Below the pieces are notes generated by a model. It saw nothing but the letters and a program-made list of their open reading frames with translations. It searched no databases and was not told where the DNA came from. From contig JAPDPX010000002.1 in NCBI GenBank assembly GCA_034506255.1, positions 585,438 to 649,437 of the forward strand: a stretch of 64,000 bases of DNA, read 5' to 3'. Source of the stretch: a candidate division KSB1 bacterium (GTDB lineage Bacteria > Zhuqueibacterota > Zhuqueibacteria > Zhuqueibacterales > Zhuqueibacteraceae). This document shows positions 1 to 9,334 of this stretch, piece after piece. The number at the start of each line of letters is the position of its first letter. Within the stretch, counting starts at the first letter, position 1. The translations under genes were made by a program, and so were the position numbers.

Positions 1-1522
1 GCACCAGCGTGTGCGTCTTGCCCGTGCCCGGACCGGCGATGATGAGCAAATGGCCGTCCGCATAGGTCACCGCCCGGCGTTGCGAGGGATTAAGACGCTC
101 CACCGGCGTTGGTGAGATGCGGGGAGACTCGTCCGGCGGCAAGGTGAGCGGCGACAGGGGCGGCTGCACCTGCACCGCCGCGGCAGCGACATTGGCCGTG
201 GCCTCTGTTTCCGCCGGGGTATCTGTCAGCTCGATTGCGACCAGGCTGACCTGCCGGAGAAATTCCCGGCGTTCTGCCGGCGTGAAAAGCTGAATCACAC
301 CGTACTCGCCGTCATAGCCAGCCGCGATCTTGACCTCCCCGCAGCGCATGCGACGGATGCCCTCCGCCACCACCGGCGAGCTCAGCCGCTCAATGTCTGC
401 GAGTGGCGCCTCCTGCAGGATATGGAGTTCATTGCCGAGCCGCCGCAGCAGGTTCCAAAAGATCTCATCGACGCCCTTGCTGCCGGCCTTTTTGCCCGTG
501 GCCTCGGCAATGATTTCCGGCAGCGGGATGAGATGGGTGTAGGGGCGCCAGCGCGGCGGCTTCTCGCCTTCGGGACGGTCCGCCAGCGCCTCCACACGCG
601 CCATGACACCCACTGTTACCGGCTTGCCACAGACCGGACAATTGCCCTGGTGCTGCGCGGTTTCCCGCGGGTGCAGGCGGGTCTGACAGGTGCGATGACC
701 ATCAAAATGATACTTGCCCTCCTCGGGGAAAAACTCGATCGTGCCGAGAAAGCCCGGATCATCCTCCCGTTGCCAGGCGCGGTAAATGGCGGGATAGGAG
801 AGCTCAGTGTCGAAGAGATTTGCTTCACGTGCCAGCTTTTGTGGAGAATGGGCATCCGAATTCGACACCAGCACAAAGCGATCAAGCTGTTTGAGCCGCC
901 AGTTCATCGGCGGATCGGAAGACAGCCCGGTTTCCACAGCGAAAAGGTGCGGTGTGAGATCGGCAAAGCAATCGTCGATGGCATCGAAACCGCCCTTGGA
1001 GCCGAGCACCGAAAACCAGGGCGTCCAGATGTGAGCCGGCACCAGAAAAGCCAGCGGGTCAGAGGCCAGCACGATCTCGAGCAGATCCCGGGAGTCCAGG
1101 CCGAGAATCGGCCGGCCATCCGCGCGAATATTGCCGATGCTTTCCAGACGGGATTGGATCTTGAGCGCGGCTTCGAAGCCGGGGACAAAGACGATATTGT
1201 GAATCTTGCGCACCCGGTCGAGGCGCTTGTAGATGTTGGAAATTTCGGCAGTGAGCAGAAAGCGAACCTCACTGGCGCAGGCTTTGGGCACTTCACCCGG
1301 CGTCAGGCGCCGGTAATCTTCTTTGAGGCGAAACAGCCCCGTCTCAGCCGGTTCCAATTTTTCGCGCAGTTCGCTGAGCCAGCCGGGATGGACGAAATCG
1401 CCGGTGCCGACCACCGTCAGGCCCTTGAGCTGCGCCCACAGGCTCAGATACTCGAGATTGAGCTGTTTGCTGGTAGCGCGCGAATAGTGGGAATGCAAAT
1501 GCAAGTCGGCGTAGAACTTCAT
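1..1522 (-). CDS. EndoQ-like PHP nuclease fused to UvrD-type helicase (3' part outside window)
   Basis: The first 507 codons of a gene that leaves the window at its left edge, starting at an ATG on complement 1522. Residues 1 to about 340 are a PHP-type metal phosphoesterase: DLHLHSHYSRATS at 6-18 supplies metal-binding histidines, and a zinc-ribbon-like CPVCGKPVTVGV carries C295 and C298. This layout is known from the EndoQ family, which nicks DNA 5' of deaminated bases. After a Pro/Ala/Thr-rich linker, the motif LNPSQRRAVT and a Walker A box GPGTGKT (497-503) open a superfamily 1 helicase of the UvrD/Rep type. The fusion suggests deaminated-base nicking coupled to strand unwinding in DNA repair. 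The domain calls are firm; the lesion specificity is inference, and helicase motifs II-VI lie outside the window. It is divergent from accB. Confidence 0.82.
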   Translation of the reverse strand, partial: MKFYADLHLHSHYSRATSKQLNLEYLSLWAQLKGLTVVGTGDFVHPGWLSELREKLEPAETGLFRLKEDYRRLTPGEVPKACASEVRFLLTAEISNIYKRLDRVRKIHNIVFVPGFEAALKIQSRLESIGNIRADGRPILGLDSRDLLEIVLASDPLAFLVPAHIWTPWFSVLGSKGGFDAIDDCFADLTPHLFAVETGLSSDPPMNWRLKQLDRFVLVSNSDAHSPQKLAREANLFDTELSYPAIYRAWQREDDPGFLGTIEFFPEEGKYHFDGHRTCQTRLHPRETAQHQGNCPVCGKPVTVGVMARVEALADRPEGEKPPRWRPYTHLIPLPEIIAEATGKKAGSKGVDEIFWNLLRRLGNELHILQEAPLADIERLSSPVVAEGIRRMRCGEVKIAAGYDGEYGVIQLFTPAERREFLRQVSLVAIELTDTPAETEATANVAAAAVQVQPPLSPLTLPPDESPRISPTPVERLNPSQRRAVTYADGHLLIIAGPGTGKTHTLV

Positions 1523-2000
1523 GGGAGCACGGTGCCTGGCCCGATGATGGCCAAGTTCTGGAATGAGCCTCGGCGATGCAGTGGTCACGGTGGCTGCCGC
1601 AACCGGTAGCCGTTTCCGCGTCATAATTTCCGCCGTGCTGCGGCGGTGCGGAAAACAGCGCGGCATGCTACGAAATGGCCGGCAAAGTCGCAAGCGAAAA
1701 GATCAATGGTGCCGGCCGGCGCGGCCGCGATCAGGCCAACTCCTGATTTTGCTGAGCCTGCCGTTGCCAAGATTTCTATTTGACTTTCAGAAAAGTTCGG
1801 TTATATTTTGCGCCTGTTTTAAAAGAGGGCTGGCGGTGCGAATCATCGGGCTGGCAAAACACATGACCATGCAAAAAAAAGCTGCCAAAAAAACATCATC
1901 AGACCGGAACAGTCAGCCGGCGGGGCGCAAGCAGTCCGACGGCGCAGTTGCCGAGCATGAGAATGGCTTAACCGCCGCATCGAAATTATCTGGAGGCGGT
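1523..2000. other. Divergent intergenic region upstream of accB
   Basis: 478 bases between the divergent nuclease-helicase gene and accB. The accB frame is open through this stretch, with an in-frame ATG at 1863 that would add 46 low-complexity residues. That start has no ribosome binding site, and the extension does not resemble a carboxyl carrier N-terminus. The accB promoter is at 1780-1807. I see no other gene. Confidence 0.5.
1780..1807 (+). promoter_or_regulatory. Sigma70-like promoter for accB-accC-gcvH
   Basis: A TTGACT box at 1780-1785 and TATATT at 1802-1807 are separated by 16 bases, inside a locally AT-rich stretch. Transcription would begin near 1814 and leave a leader of roughly 190 bases before accB. 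Similar TTGACT boxes precede the DUF177 gene and mraZ, which supports a shared housekeeping promoter type. Confidence 0.55.
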
Positions 2001-2504
2001 ATGAATCTGGATGAAATTAGAGAGCTGGTGAAGATTGTTGAAAGCAGTGGCATCATGGATTTGGAGGTCACCCAGCGCGGCAGCAAGGTTCGCATTTCAA
2101 AGTATCCCGGCAATGCGCATGCGCCCGCGCCGATGACTGCCGGTCACTTTGTCGTGCCGGATCAATACCTGCGGCCGCCCCTGCCGGCCGCCGGTGCGCC
2201 CGCCCCCAGCGCCGGGCACGAGCCTCCTGCCAGCAGCGCCCCGGCCCCTGCCAGCCAAAAAAATTTCGTCGAGATCAAATCTCCAATGGTGGGCACCTTT
2301 TACCGCGCGCCCGCGCCCGATGCCGAGCCGTATGTCAACGTTGGCGACACCATCTCCAAAGGCCATGTTTTATGCATCATCGAAGCCATGAAACTCATGA
2401 ATGAAATTGAGGCGGAGTTTGCCTGCCGCATCATCGAGATTCTTGTGGAAAATGCGCAGCCGGTCGAGTACAACCAACCTCTTTTCCGGGTCGAAAAACT
2501 TTGA
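2001..2504 (+). CDS. accB: Biotin carboxyl carrier protein of acetyl-CoA carboxylase
   Basis: Carries the biotin that is carboxylated by AccC and passes CO2 to the carboxyltransferase in the first step of fatty-acid synthesis. The 167-residue protein has the family pattern: an N-terminal helical segment ([17 protein letters not shown]), a Pro/Ala-rich linker at about 55-85, and a C-terminal biotinyl domain with the EAMKLMNE motif, biotinylated lysine K131. I chose the ATG at 2001 because TGGAGG lies just upstream and [10 protein letters not shown] is the usual family N-terminus; an in-frame ATG at 1863 is less likely. The last four bases overlap the accC start (TTGA), indicating translational coupling. 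Confidence 0.95.
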   Translation: MNLDEIRELVKIVESSGIMDLEVTQRGSKVRISKYPGNAHAPAPMTAGHFVVPDQYLRPPLPAAGAPAPSAGHEPPASSAPAPASQKNFVEIKSPMVGTFYRAPAPDAEPYVNVGDTISKGHVLCIIEAMKLMNEIEAEFACRIIEILVENAQPVEYNQPLFRVEKL

Positions 2505-3859
2505 AAAAAGTTCTGATCGCCAATCGCGGCGAGATTGCGCTCCGCATCATCCGCGCCTGCAAGGAACTGGGGATCAAAACGGTGGCGGTTTATTCCGATG
2601 CGGATGCGGACTCGCTGCACGTGCGCTTCGCCGATGAGGCCGTTTGCATCGGTGCCGGACCCAGCAGGGAAAGCTATCTCAATATCCCGCGCCTGATCAG
2701 CGCCGCCGAGGTCACCAATGCAGATGCGATCCACCCCGGCTATGGCTTTCTCGCCGAAAACGCCCACTTCGCCGAAATCTGTGCCTCCTGCAACATTCGC
2801 TTCATCGGACCGACCGCCGCAATGATCAGCGCCATGGGCGACAAGGCGCTGGCCAAGGAGACCATGCGCCGGGCGGGCGTGCCGACCATCCCGGGCAGCG
2901 AGGGCACACTCCCCAACGCCGATGCGGCACTCGCCTTTGCGGAAGAATTCGGTTTTCCAGTCATTATTAAAGCGGCTGCCGGCGGCGGTGGCCGCGGCAT
3001 GCGGGTGGTGCGCGAAAAAAGCGAACTGGTGCGCTCCTTCGAGCAGGCCCAAGCGGAGGCCGGCGCCGCTTTCGGCAACCCCGCGGTCTATATCGAGAAA
3101 TATTTCGAGCAGCCGCGCCACATCGAAATCCAGCTCATCGGCGATTCCCACGGCAATGTGGTGGCGCTGGGCGAGCGGGAATGTTCGATTCAGCGCAAGC
3201 ATCAAAAACTCATCGAGGAAGCGCCTTCGCCGGCACTGACGGAAGAGTTGCGCCAGCAAATGTGTGAAGCCGCGGTGCGCGGAGCCAAAAGTGTCAACTA
3301 TGAAAATGCCGGCACCATCGAGTTTCTCTTCGACAACGGCAAGTTTTACTTCATGGAAATGAACACCCGCATCCAGGTCGAGCATCCGGTGACGGAATCG
3401 GTATTCGGTCTGGACCTGGTGAAGGAACAGATTCGCGTGGCGCGCGGTGAAAAAATCGACAATCTCAACCCCAATTTCAAAATGCGCGGCCATGCGATCG
3501 AATGCCGGATCAACGCCGAAGATCCCGACAAGGACTTTCGTCCCTCCCCGGGCCGCATCGTCACCTGGCATGTGCCCGGCGGCATCGGCATCCGCGTCGA
3601 TACCCACGCCTATGCCGGCTATCTCATCCCGCCTTTTTACGATTCCCTGATTGCCAAGCTCATTGCCCACGGCAAATCGCGGGCGGAGGCCATTGAACGC
3701 ATGGAGCGCGCGCTCGAGGAATTCATCGTCGAAGGCATCGCCACCACCATTCCCTTTCATCAACGGGTCATGGCAGACCCCGTGTTTCGGTCCGGCAATC
3801 TCGATGTCAAATTTGTGGAAAATTTCTTCCGTCGCGCCGCGACGGCGAAGCCGCAATAA
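2501..3859 (+). CDS. accC: Biotin carboxylase subunit of acetyl-CoA carboxylase
   Basis: ATP-dependent carboxylation of the biotin on AccB. The 452-residue length is normal for the family. It opens with [15 protein letters not shown], contains the glycine-rich ATP-grasp loop [13 protein letters not shown] near residues 160-170 and the active-site segment [10 protein letters not shown] near 290. The start is a TTG at 2501 that overlaps the accB stop codon, so translation probably depends on ribosomes finishing accB. gcvH follows after 23 bases, so the three genes form one operon. Confidence 0.96.
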   Translation: MKKVLIANRGEIALRIIRACKELGIKTVAVYSDADADSLHVRFADEAVCIGAGPSRESYLNIPRLISAAEVTNADAIHPGYGFLAENAHFAEICASCNIRFIGPTAAMISAMGDKALAKETMRRAGVPTIPGSEGTLPNADAALAFAEEFGFPVIIKAAAGGGGRGMRVVREKSELVRSFEQAQAEAGAAFGNPAVYIEKYFEQPRHIEIQLIGDSHGNVVALGERECSIQRKHQKLIEEAPSPALTEELRQQMCEAAVRGAKSVNYENAGTIEFLFDNGKFYFMEMNTRIQVEHPVTESVFGLDLVKEQIRVARGEKIDNLNPNFKMRGHAIECRINAEDPDKDFRPSPGRIVTWHVPGGIGIRVDTHAYAGYLIPPFYDSLIAKLIAHGKSRAEAIERMERALEEFIVEGIATTIPFHQRVMADPVFRSGNLDVKFVENFFRRAATAKPQ

Positions 3860-3882
3860 TTTCACCTGGTGAGGAGAAGGTC

Positions 3883-4260
3883 ATGCACGTCCCGGCAAAC
3901 CTGCTTTATACCAAAGAGCATGAATGGGTCAGGATCGAAGGTGACGTCGCCACCGTTGGCATTACCGATTATGCGCAGGGCCAGTTGGGTGACATCGTCT
4001 ATGCAGAATTGCCCGCCGTGGGCGCCACCACCACGCAAATGCAGCCCTTCGGCACCGTCGAAGCCGTAAAGGCCGTCTCGGATTTGTTTGCCCCGTTGAG
4101 TGGCACCGTGCTTGAGGTCAACACCGCCCTGGCGGAAAAACCGGAACTGATCAACCAGGACTGCTACGGCGCGGGCTGGATGATCAAATTGAAAATCACT
4201 AATCCCGGCGAACGCCAGGCTCTGCTCGCCCCTTCCGATTACGAAAAGTTGATTGCCTGA
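3883..4260 (+). CDS. gcvH: Glycine cleavage system H protein
   Basis: Lipoyl carrier that shuttles the aminomethyl group between the P, T and L proteins of the glycine cleavage complex. The 125 residues match the family length. The lipoylated lysine is K63 in GTVEAVKAVSDLFAP, and the N-terminus (LLYTKEHEWVRIEG) is typical. A GGTGAGGAG ribosome binding site precedes the ATG. It follows accC closely although no other gcv gene is present here. Some H proteins instead serve as lipoyl donors for 2-oxoacid dehydrogenases; the sequence does not separate these roles. Confidence 0.93.
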   Translation: MHVPANLLYTKEHEWVRIEGDVATVGITDYAQGQLGDIVYAELPAVGATTTQMQPFGTVEAVKAVSDLFAPLSGTVLEVNTALAEKPELINQDCYGAGWMIKLKITNPGERQALLAPSDYEKLIA

Positions 4261-4899
4261 AGCCGGAGCCGCGGCAAGCAACGCGGTCTCTGCATTACGC
4301 GCCGGCTCGAGTTGATGAGTGGCTGTGCCGGGCACAGCCCGGGAGGGGAACGAGAAGCACCCGTTTGCCGCTGTCCGCCCGGGCTTGTTGCCAATCTCTG
4401 CAACCACATCGCACTGCCGGTATTGTCTTGTGCTTGGCTAAAAGCCGCATGGCGGGATGCTTCGAATGGGCCCGGGCATGCTCAGGGTCGTGGCGAGGGC
4501 GGAAAACAGGTCCTGGATGCCGGCAAAAAAGCGCTTGACAATCACTGCCCGAATTTCTACTTTTGCACCGTTTGAAAAATAGAAACAATTCATTGCCTGT
4601 TCAATTTCGTGGAGCCAGCCTATTCGACGTTCGCTACGGGATTCGATAAAAAAATGACAGTGGTCTTGTTTGCTTTGCTTGTGGCAAACACGCGCGAATC
4701 CCGACGAAGCGAGTGTTCGGTAGTCGCTGCTTGGAACCGAAACGCTGGGTGAGTGACTTTTAGCCGAAGTGCAACACGGGCGGCGAAAAAGTCAGGACAA
4801 ACACCCTGAGGGCTGCGTCGTGAGGCCCGCGTTGTCGGTTTTTTTGTTTTATAGAACATGCCAACTCGTTTTATCTTTTCCAGTCAGGAGATTTTGCTC
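4261..4899. other. Intergenic region with imperfect inverted repeat
   Basis: 639 bases with no gene I can support. A short hairpin (CCGGGC-ACA-GCCCGG, 4328-4342) follows gcvH but lacks a T tract. Farther on, CGGGATTCG (4637-4645) is mirrored by CGAATCCCG (4695-4703) as the core of a longer imperfect inverted repeat. An open frame at 4312-4575 has no ribosome binding site and resembles nothing I know. Confidence 0.4.
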
Positions 4900-5955
4900 A
4901 TGAAAAAAATCCTCGTGCTTTTCTGCCTGTGCACTTTGCTGTTTCCCGTTTCGCCGGTCTGGGCGCAAGGGCCGGGCAGCAGTGGTGTCCTTTTTCTGTT
5001 GATTGCGCCGGGCGCGCGCGCTGCCGGCATGGGTGAATCCTTTGTCGCCATCGCCGATGATGCCACTGCGACCTACTGGAATCCGGCTGGTCTGGCATTT
5101 CAGGAAAGAACGCAAATCGCGCTGATGCATTCCAACTGGCTGCCGGAGTTGGCCAGCGATTTGTACTACGATTACGCCACCATCGTGCGGCCGATGGGAA
5201 ACATCGGCACCGCCGGCCTGTCGCTCACCTTCATCAATCTCGGCACGCAAATCATCACCGGGGAAACCAGCCCCGATCCGCTGGGAGAGTTCAGCAGTTA
5301 TGAACTGGCACTGGCCGGTTCCTGGGGCACGAAGCTTTCAGCCAACAGCGCTGCCGGCGTGACGCTGAAATTCATCTACAGCAACCTGGCACCGCGCGGC
5401 GCCGGCGCCGAGCAGGGCGATGGTCGCGCCACCGCCTTTGCGGTGGATTTGGGTTATTTGCATCGCAACCTTCTCATCGACCGCTTCAACTTCGGTGTGA
5501 ATCTGACCAATGTCGGGCCGAAGATCAGTTACATCGATGCCGCGCAGGCTGATCCGCTGCCCACCAATTTGCGCCTGGGTTTCAGCTATCATCTGATCAA
5601 GCAGGAATTCAACAGCCTGATGATCGCAACTGAATTCGACCGCCTGCTGGTGGCGCCCAGGCCGGAAGGCGGCGCGGATCCGGTGTTCAAGGCGCTGGTG
5701 ACGGCGTGGACCGATGAGCCACTCAAGGACGAGTTGAAGCACATCATCTACAATATCGGCGCAGAATACTGGTACAACAATTTCGTCGCCCTGCGCACCG
5801 GCTATCATTATGACAGGGTTGGTCGTGTCAAATACGTCTCCTTTGGCGCCGGCCTGAAATACTCCAGCCTCGGCCTCGATTTCGGATACGTCTCCGCCGG
5901 TGAAGGCCATCCCCTGAGCAATACCATGCGTATTTCGCTCGGTATTGGCTTGTAG
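4900..5955 (+). CDS. PorV/PorQ-like outer-membrane protein
   Basis: Predicted outer-membrane beta-barrel of 351 residues. MKKILVLFCLCTLLF followed by PVWAQ is a clear signal peptide cleaved near residue 22. The mature protein starts with the family hallmark: GARAAGMGESFVAIADDA, then ATYWNPAGLAF. Alternating short hydrophobic strands end in RISLGIGL. In FCB bacteria PorV-type proteins act with the type IX secretion system as attachment or shuttle factors for exported proteins, which fits the T9SS-type tail on the next gene. I chose the ATG at 4900, with CAGGAG upstream, over an ATG at 4858 that would precede the signal peptide. The assignment to PorV rather than a general member of the family is uncertain. 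Confidence 0.75.
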   Translation: MKKILVLFCLCTLLFPVSPVWAQGPGSSGVLFLLIAPGARAAGMGESFVAIADDATATYWNPAGLAFQERTQIALMHSNWLPELASDLYYDYATIVRPMGNIGTAGLSLTFINLGTQIITGETSPDPLGEFSSYELALAGSWGTKLSANSAAGVTLKFIYSNLAPRGAGAEQGDGRATAFAVDLGYLHRNLLIDRFNFGVNLTNVGPKISYIDAAQADPLPTNLRLGFSYHLIKQEFNSLMIATEFDRLLVAPRPEGGADPVFKALVTAWTDEPLKDELKHIIYNIGAEYWYNNFVALRTGYHYDRVGRVKYVSFGAGLKYSSLGLDFGYVSAGEGHPLSNTMRISLGIGL

Positions 5956-5972
5956 CAGGTTGCACGGTTTAG

Positions 5973-6047
5973 GCAATGGCATGCCAGCCCGGTGGAGCGT
6001 TGCAAGGCAGATAATGCACCACGCCCGGCGCGCCGGCATGCCATTGC
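5973..6047. repeat. Perfect 13-bp inverted repeat with 49-base spacer
   Basis: GCAATGGCATGCC at 5973-5985 is exactly mirrored by GGCATGCCATTGC at 6035-6047, between the PorV-like gene and the M6-type gene. Each arm contains the palindrome GGCATGCC. No T tract follows, so a simple terminator is doubtful; function unknown. Confidence 0.6.
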
Positions 6048-6112
6048 GCATCAATTCCCGCGCCGCGGCGGTTTTTCTCTCCTGTCAAATTTGACCACCC
6101 GTTTGAAATCTT

Positions 6113-9100
6113 ATGCGCCACCGCCTGCTTGGTTATGCCCTGACATTGTTGTCCCTGCTGCCACTGCTCACGTCGGTTGGGGCCACTTCCTCTGTGAAAA
6201 GCCCGGGTTGGCAGGGACACCGCCGGGCCTTGCGGCCGGATTATCGTCCCAGCCGTCCCAGCCAGCGCCTGCTGCAAACTCCGCTTCTGGCAAAATCTTC
6301 AGCTAAATTTCTTGCCACCGCAATTCCCGACACCCTGGAGCTCCTCGCCCTGCGGGTGGAGTTTCCACGCGATGCCAGCGACCAAACCACCGGCAATGGC
6401 GGTTTCATGCTGGCACCCGATCCCAATAAGACCATCGATCCGCCGCCCCACAATCGCGCCTATTTCGAAGCCCAACTGACGGCACTGGCCAATTACTACA
6501 AAAGCGTTTCGCGTGGCAAAGTCATCTTGCGCTTTCAAGTTTTGCCACCTGGCGACACGGCCGCCTATCAACTGCCGCAGGAGATGAAGTATTACGGCCC
6601 CGGCCGCGACAGCGCGATACGCGACAAGCGCCTGGCCGAACTCTTCCGTGACGCCATTCTCGCTGCCGAGGCCGCCGGCAATGTGGATTTCTCCCGCTTT
6701 GACAGTTTTATCATTTTTCATGCCGGCATCGGTGAAGATTTCGACGAAGACGTCGATCTCACCCCCAACGACATCCCCAGCGCCTTTTTGAACCTGAACG
6801 ATTTGCGCAAAGAACTGGGCAACAACGATCCCGGCTATCGCGGCCTCGCCGTGCAAAACGGCACCTTTTTCATTGAGGACGGCCTCATCCTGCCTGAAAC
6901 ACAGTCGCGCGAGATTGCCGGCAGCGGCGTGCTCGAGTTTGGCCTGCTGGGCACTTCCGCCCTGATGTTTGGTTATCAGCTCGGCCTGCCCAATTTGTTC
7001 AACACTGAAACCGGCGCCTCCGGCATCGGGCAATTCGGCTTGATGGATCAGGGCTCGAACAACTATCAAGGTCTGCTGCCGGCCATGCCCGAAGCCTGGT
7101 CCAGGGTTTTTCTCGGCTGGGAGGAGCCGATCGTCGTCACCAACGGTGAGAATCTCGAGGTTGCGGCGGCGCTGCACGGCGATCCCCGCAAGATCTATAA
7201 AATTCCGATCACCGACAGCGAATATTTTCTCATTGAAAACCGCCAGCGCGATGTTAATGGCGACCGCATTGCCACCGGGCGCGATGCCAGCGGCGTGCGC
7301 ATTCAATTTCGTGAAGAGACCTTCGCCGCCGAACAACCCATCGGCGTGATCACGCAGGTCGATGAATACGATTTCGGACTGCCCTACGCCGTCGACCAAA
7401 ACAACCGTGCCCTCCCCGGCCCCGGCATTTTGATCTGGCATGTTGATGAGAACGTCATTCGTGCAAACTATGCCAGCAACCGTGTCAATGCCGATCCCGC
7501 TCATCGCGGTGTCGATCTCGAAGAAGCGGATGGCGCACAGGACATCGGCCGCTTCTATGGCTTTCTCGATCCCGGCTCCGGCAGTGAACTCGGCCTGCCA
7601 GAGGATGCCTGGTGGTCGAAGAATCCCGTGATTACGGAATATTTGCGCCCTGGCGAGCCGGTGACCTTCGGACCCAAAACCATTCCGAGCACGGCAGCAA
7701 ACAACGGTTCGTACACCGGCATCATGATCACGAATTTTTCCGATCTCGCGCCGGTGATGACGTTCTCCGTGCGCAATCCGTTTGCCATGCCGAACTTCCC
7801 GCAATATGCCGGCGGCATGGGCGCGGTGTTGCTCTCACCCCTGCTGGCGGATCTCACCGGCGATGGCAGGGCGGACATCGTCGCGGCGACGGCCGCCGGG
7901 GAAATTTTCGCCTGGCAGGCGGACGGCAGCAAGGTCGTTGCCAATGCCGAGGTCGCACTCCTCACTCAACCCAATGGCCTGGCGACGCAGACACCGCGCG
8001 CCACATTGGTGACGGGTGGGCCGTTGGCTTCTCCGCCTGCGCTCGCCGATCTCGTGGCCGATGGCCGCGCCGAGGTCATTGCCCTGCGGGCAGAGGGAAA
8101 ACTCCAGGTCTGGCAGGCAAAAGATGACGATGGCAACGGCCGCGCCGATTTGGCCTGGCAGGTCGAGATTGGTGCCACGCAATCCAACCCGGTGGTGCGC
8201 GTGGCAACCAAGAACGTTTTTTGCGGCAATGAAGCGGGTGCGGTGTTGGCCTTCTCCGGCAACGGCGAATTGCGCTGGCAAACCACGCTGCCGCGGCCGG
8301 TGCGCGGCCTTGCACTGCTGGAAAGTGGCGTGCTGGTGACGCTGGATCATGGCGCTGCGATTCTGAGTGAAGACGGGGCTGTGCTGGCAGATGATCTGTC
8401 AAGGTCACGCGGCCCGGCGCCTGCCGGCGCATTTGCTCTGGCTGACATCGACAACGATGGCCGGCTCGAGGGCTTGGTGCCCGAGCAGGATGGCCGGTTG
8501 TTTTTTCCGGTCAGACCAAGCGATGAACAGCATGTGCTCGATTTTGGTGAAGTCATCGGCGGGCTGGCCCTGGCCGACCTCGATCGCGATGGCCGCAAGG
8601 AAGTCGTGCTCGCCGCCGGCAATCGTTTGTTTGCAGTGAAGCACAACGGCGTGTTCGCCGGGAATTTTCCCGTCCCAATTGGCCCACCACAACAAACGGC
8701 CGATGCCACACGGCACGGGATCATCCCCATCATCGCGGACGTGGACGGCGATGGCAGCCAGGACGTGCTCGTGACCGGCGTCGCGGGGGACATTTACGCC
8801 TATCGCGGCAATGGCTCTTTGATCGAGGGCTTTCCGCTGGCCATGCCGGGACCGGGCCGTGGTTCTCTGGCGGCTGGTGATCTCGACAATGACGGCCGAC
8901 TGGAACTGGCGGGTGTTTCCGGCAGCGGCTTTGTGCATGTCTGGCGTCTGGCCGAAAGCAGCACATCATCGGACTGGCCGATGTATCATCGCGAGGCCGC
9001 GCAAACCAGTTTCAATCCGGCGCGCGAAACCCCCGTGATCGTGCCTGGCGAGTTGATGCCGGAGCAGTCGGTTTACAACTACCCCAATCCCGCGCGCGAC

Positions 9101-9334
9101 GGTGCCACGCGCATTCGCTATCGCCTGAATGCCGCGGCGCAGGTGAAAATCTCGATCTTCGATCTTGCCGGCGACCTGGTGGCCGAGCTTGCCGGTCCGG
9201 GGCTGGCGCAGGCGGATAACGAAGTCGAATGGCAGCTCGCGGATGTGCAAAGCGGCGTGTATCTGGCAAAAGTCGAAGCCCGGGGCGAAGCGGAAAAGGC
9301 AACGAAGATCATCAAGATTGCGGTGGTGAAATAA
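6113..9334 (+). CDS. M6-type protease-like secreted protein with FG-GAP repeats and T9SS sorting domain, catalytically degenerate
   Basis: A 1073-residue exported protein. A signal peptide (about 1-25) leads into an M6 (immune inhibitor A-like) peptidase fold. At the expected HExGH zinc site the protein instead reads LMFGYQLGLPNLF (L284, M285, Y288), so both zinc histidines and the catalytic glutamate are gone, while the flanking family signature (LGLPNLF, then GQFGLMDQGSNN) is kept. From about 575 to 950 there are at least six FG-GAP/VCBS-like units, such as ADIDNDGR and ADVDGDGS, that probably form a calcium-binding propeller. The C-terminus, from YNYPNPARDG near 987, is a type IX secretion sorting domain. 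It is probably a surface binding protein rather than a protease. The next gene overlaps its stop codon. Confidence 0.82.
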   Translation: MRHRLLGYALTLLSLLPLLTSVGATSSVKSPGWQGHRRALRPDYRPSRPSQRLLQTPLLAKSSAKFLATAIPDTLELLALRVEFPRDASDQTTGNGGFMLAPDPNKTIDPPPHNRAYFEAQLTALANYYKSVSRGKVILRFQVLPPGDTAAYQLPQEMKYYGPGRDSAIRDKRLAELFRDAILAAEAAGNVDFSRFDSFIIFHAGIGEDFDEDVDLTPNDIPSAFLNLNDLRKELGNNDPGYRGLAVQNGTFFIEDGLILPETQSREIAGSGVLEFGLLGTSALMFGYQLGLPNLFNTETGASGIGQFGLMDQGSNNYQGLLPAMPEAWSRVFLGWEEPIVVTNGENLEVAAALHGDPRKIYKIPITDSEYFLIENRQRDVNGDRIATGRDASGVRIQFREETFAAEQPIGVITQVDEYDFGLPYAVDQNNRALPGPGILIWHVDENVIRANYASNRVNADPAHRGVDLEEADGAQDIGRFYGFLDPGSGSELGLPEDAWWSKNPVITEYLRPGEPVTFGPKTIPSTAANNGSYTGIMITNFSDLAPVMTFSVRNPFAMPNFPQYAGGMGAVLLSPLLADLTGDGRADIVAATAAGEIFAWQADGSKVVANAEVALLTQPNGLATQTPRATLVTGGPLASPPALADLVADGRAEVIALRAEGKLQVWQAKDDDGNGRADLAWQVEIGATQSNPVVRVATKNVFCGNEAGAVLAFSGNGELRWQTTLPRPVRGLALLESGVLVTLDHGAAILSEDGAVLADDLSRSRGPAPAGAFALADIDNDGRLEGLVPEQDGRLFFPVRPSDEQHVLDFGEVIGGLALADLDRDGRKEVVLAAGNRLFAVKHNGVFAGNFPVPIGPPQQTADATRHGIIPIIADVDGDGSQDVLVTGVAGDIYAYRGNGSLIEGFPLAMPGPGRGSLAAGDLDNDGRLELAGVSGSGFVHVWRLAESSTSSDWPMYHREAAQTSFNPARETPVIVPGELMPEQSVYNYPNPARDGATRIRYRLNAAAQVKISIFDLAGDLVAELAGPGLAQADNEVEWQLADVQSGVYLAKVEARGEAEKATKIIKIAVVK

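Noticed and set aside
422..1609. 395-codon plus-strand frame
   Set aside because: It is antisense to the EndoQ-helicase gene, whose frame shows clear family motifs. High GC content opens long shadow frames.
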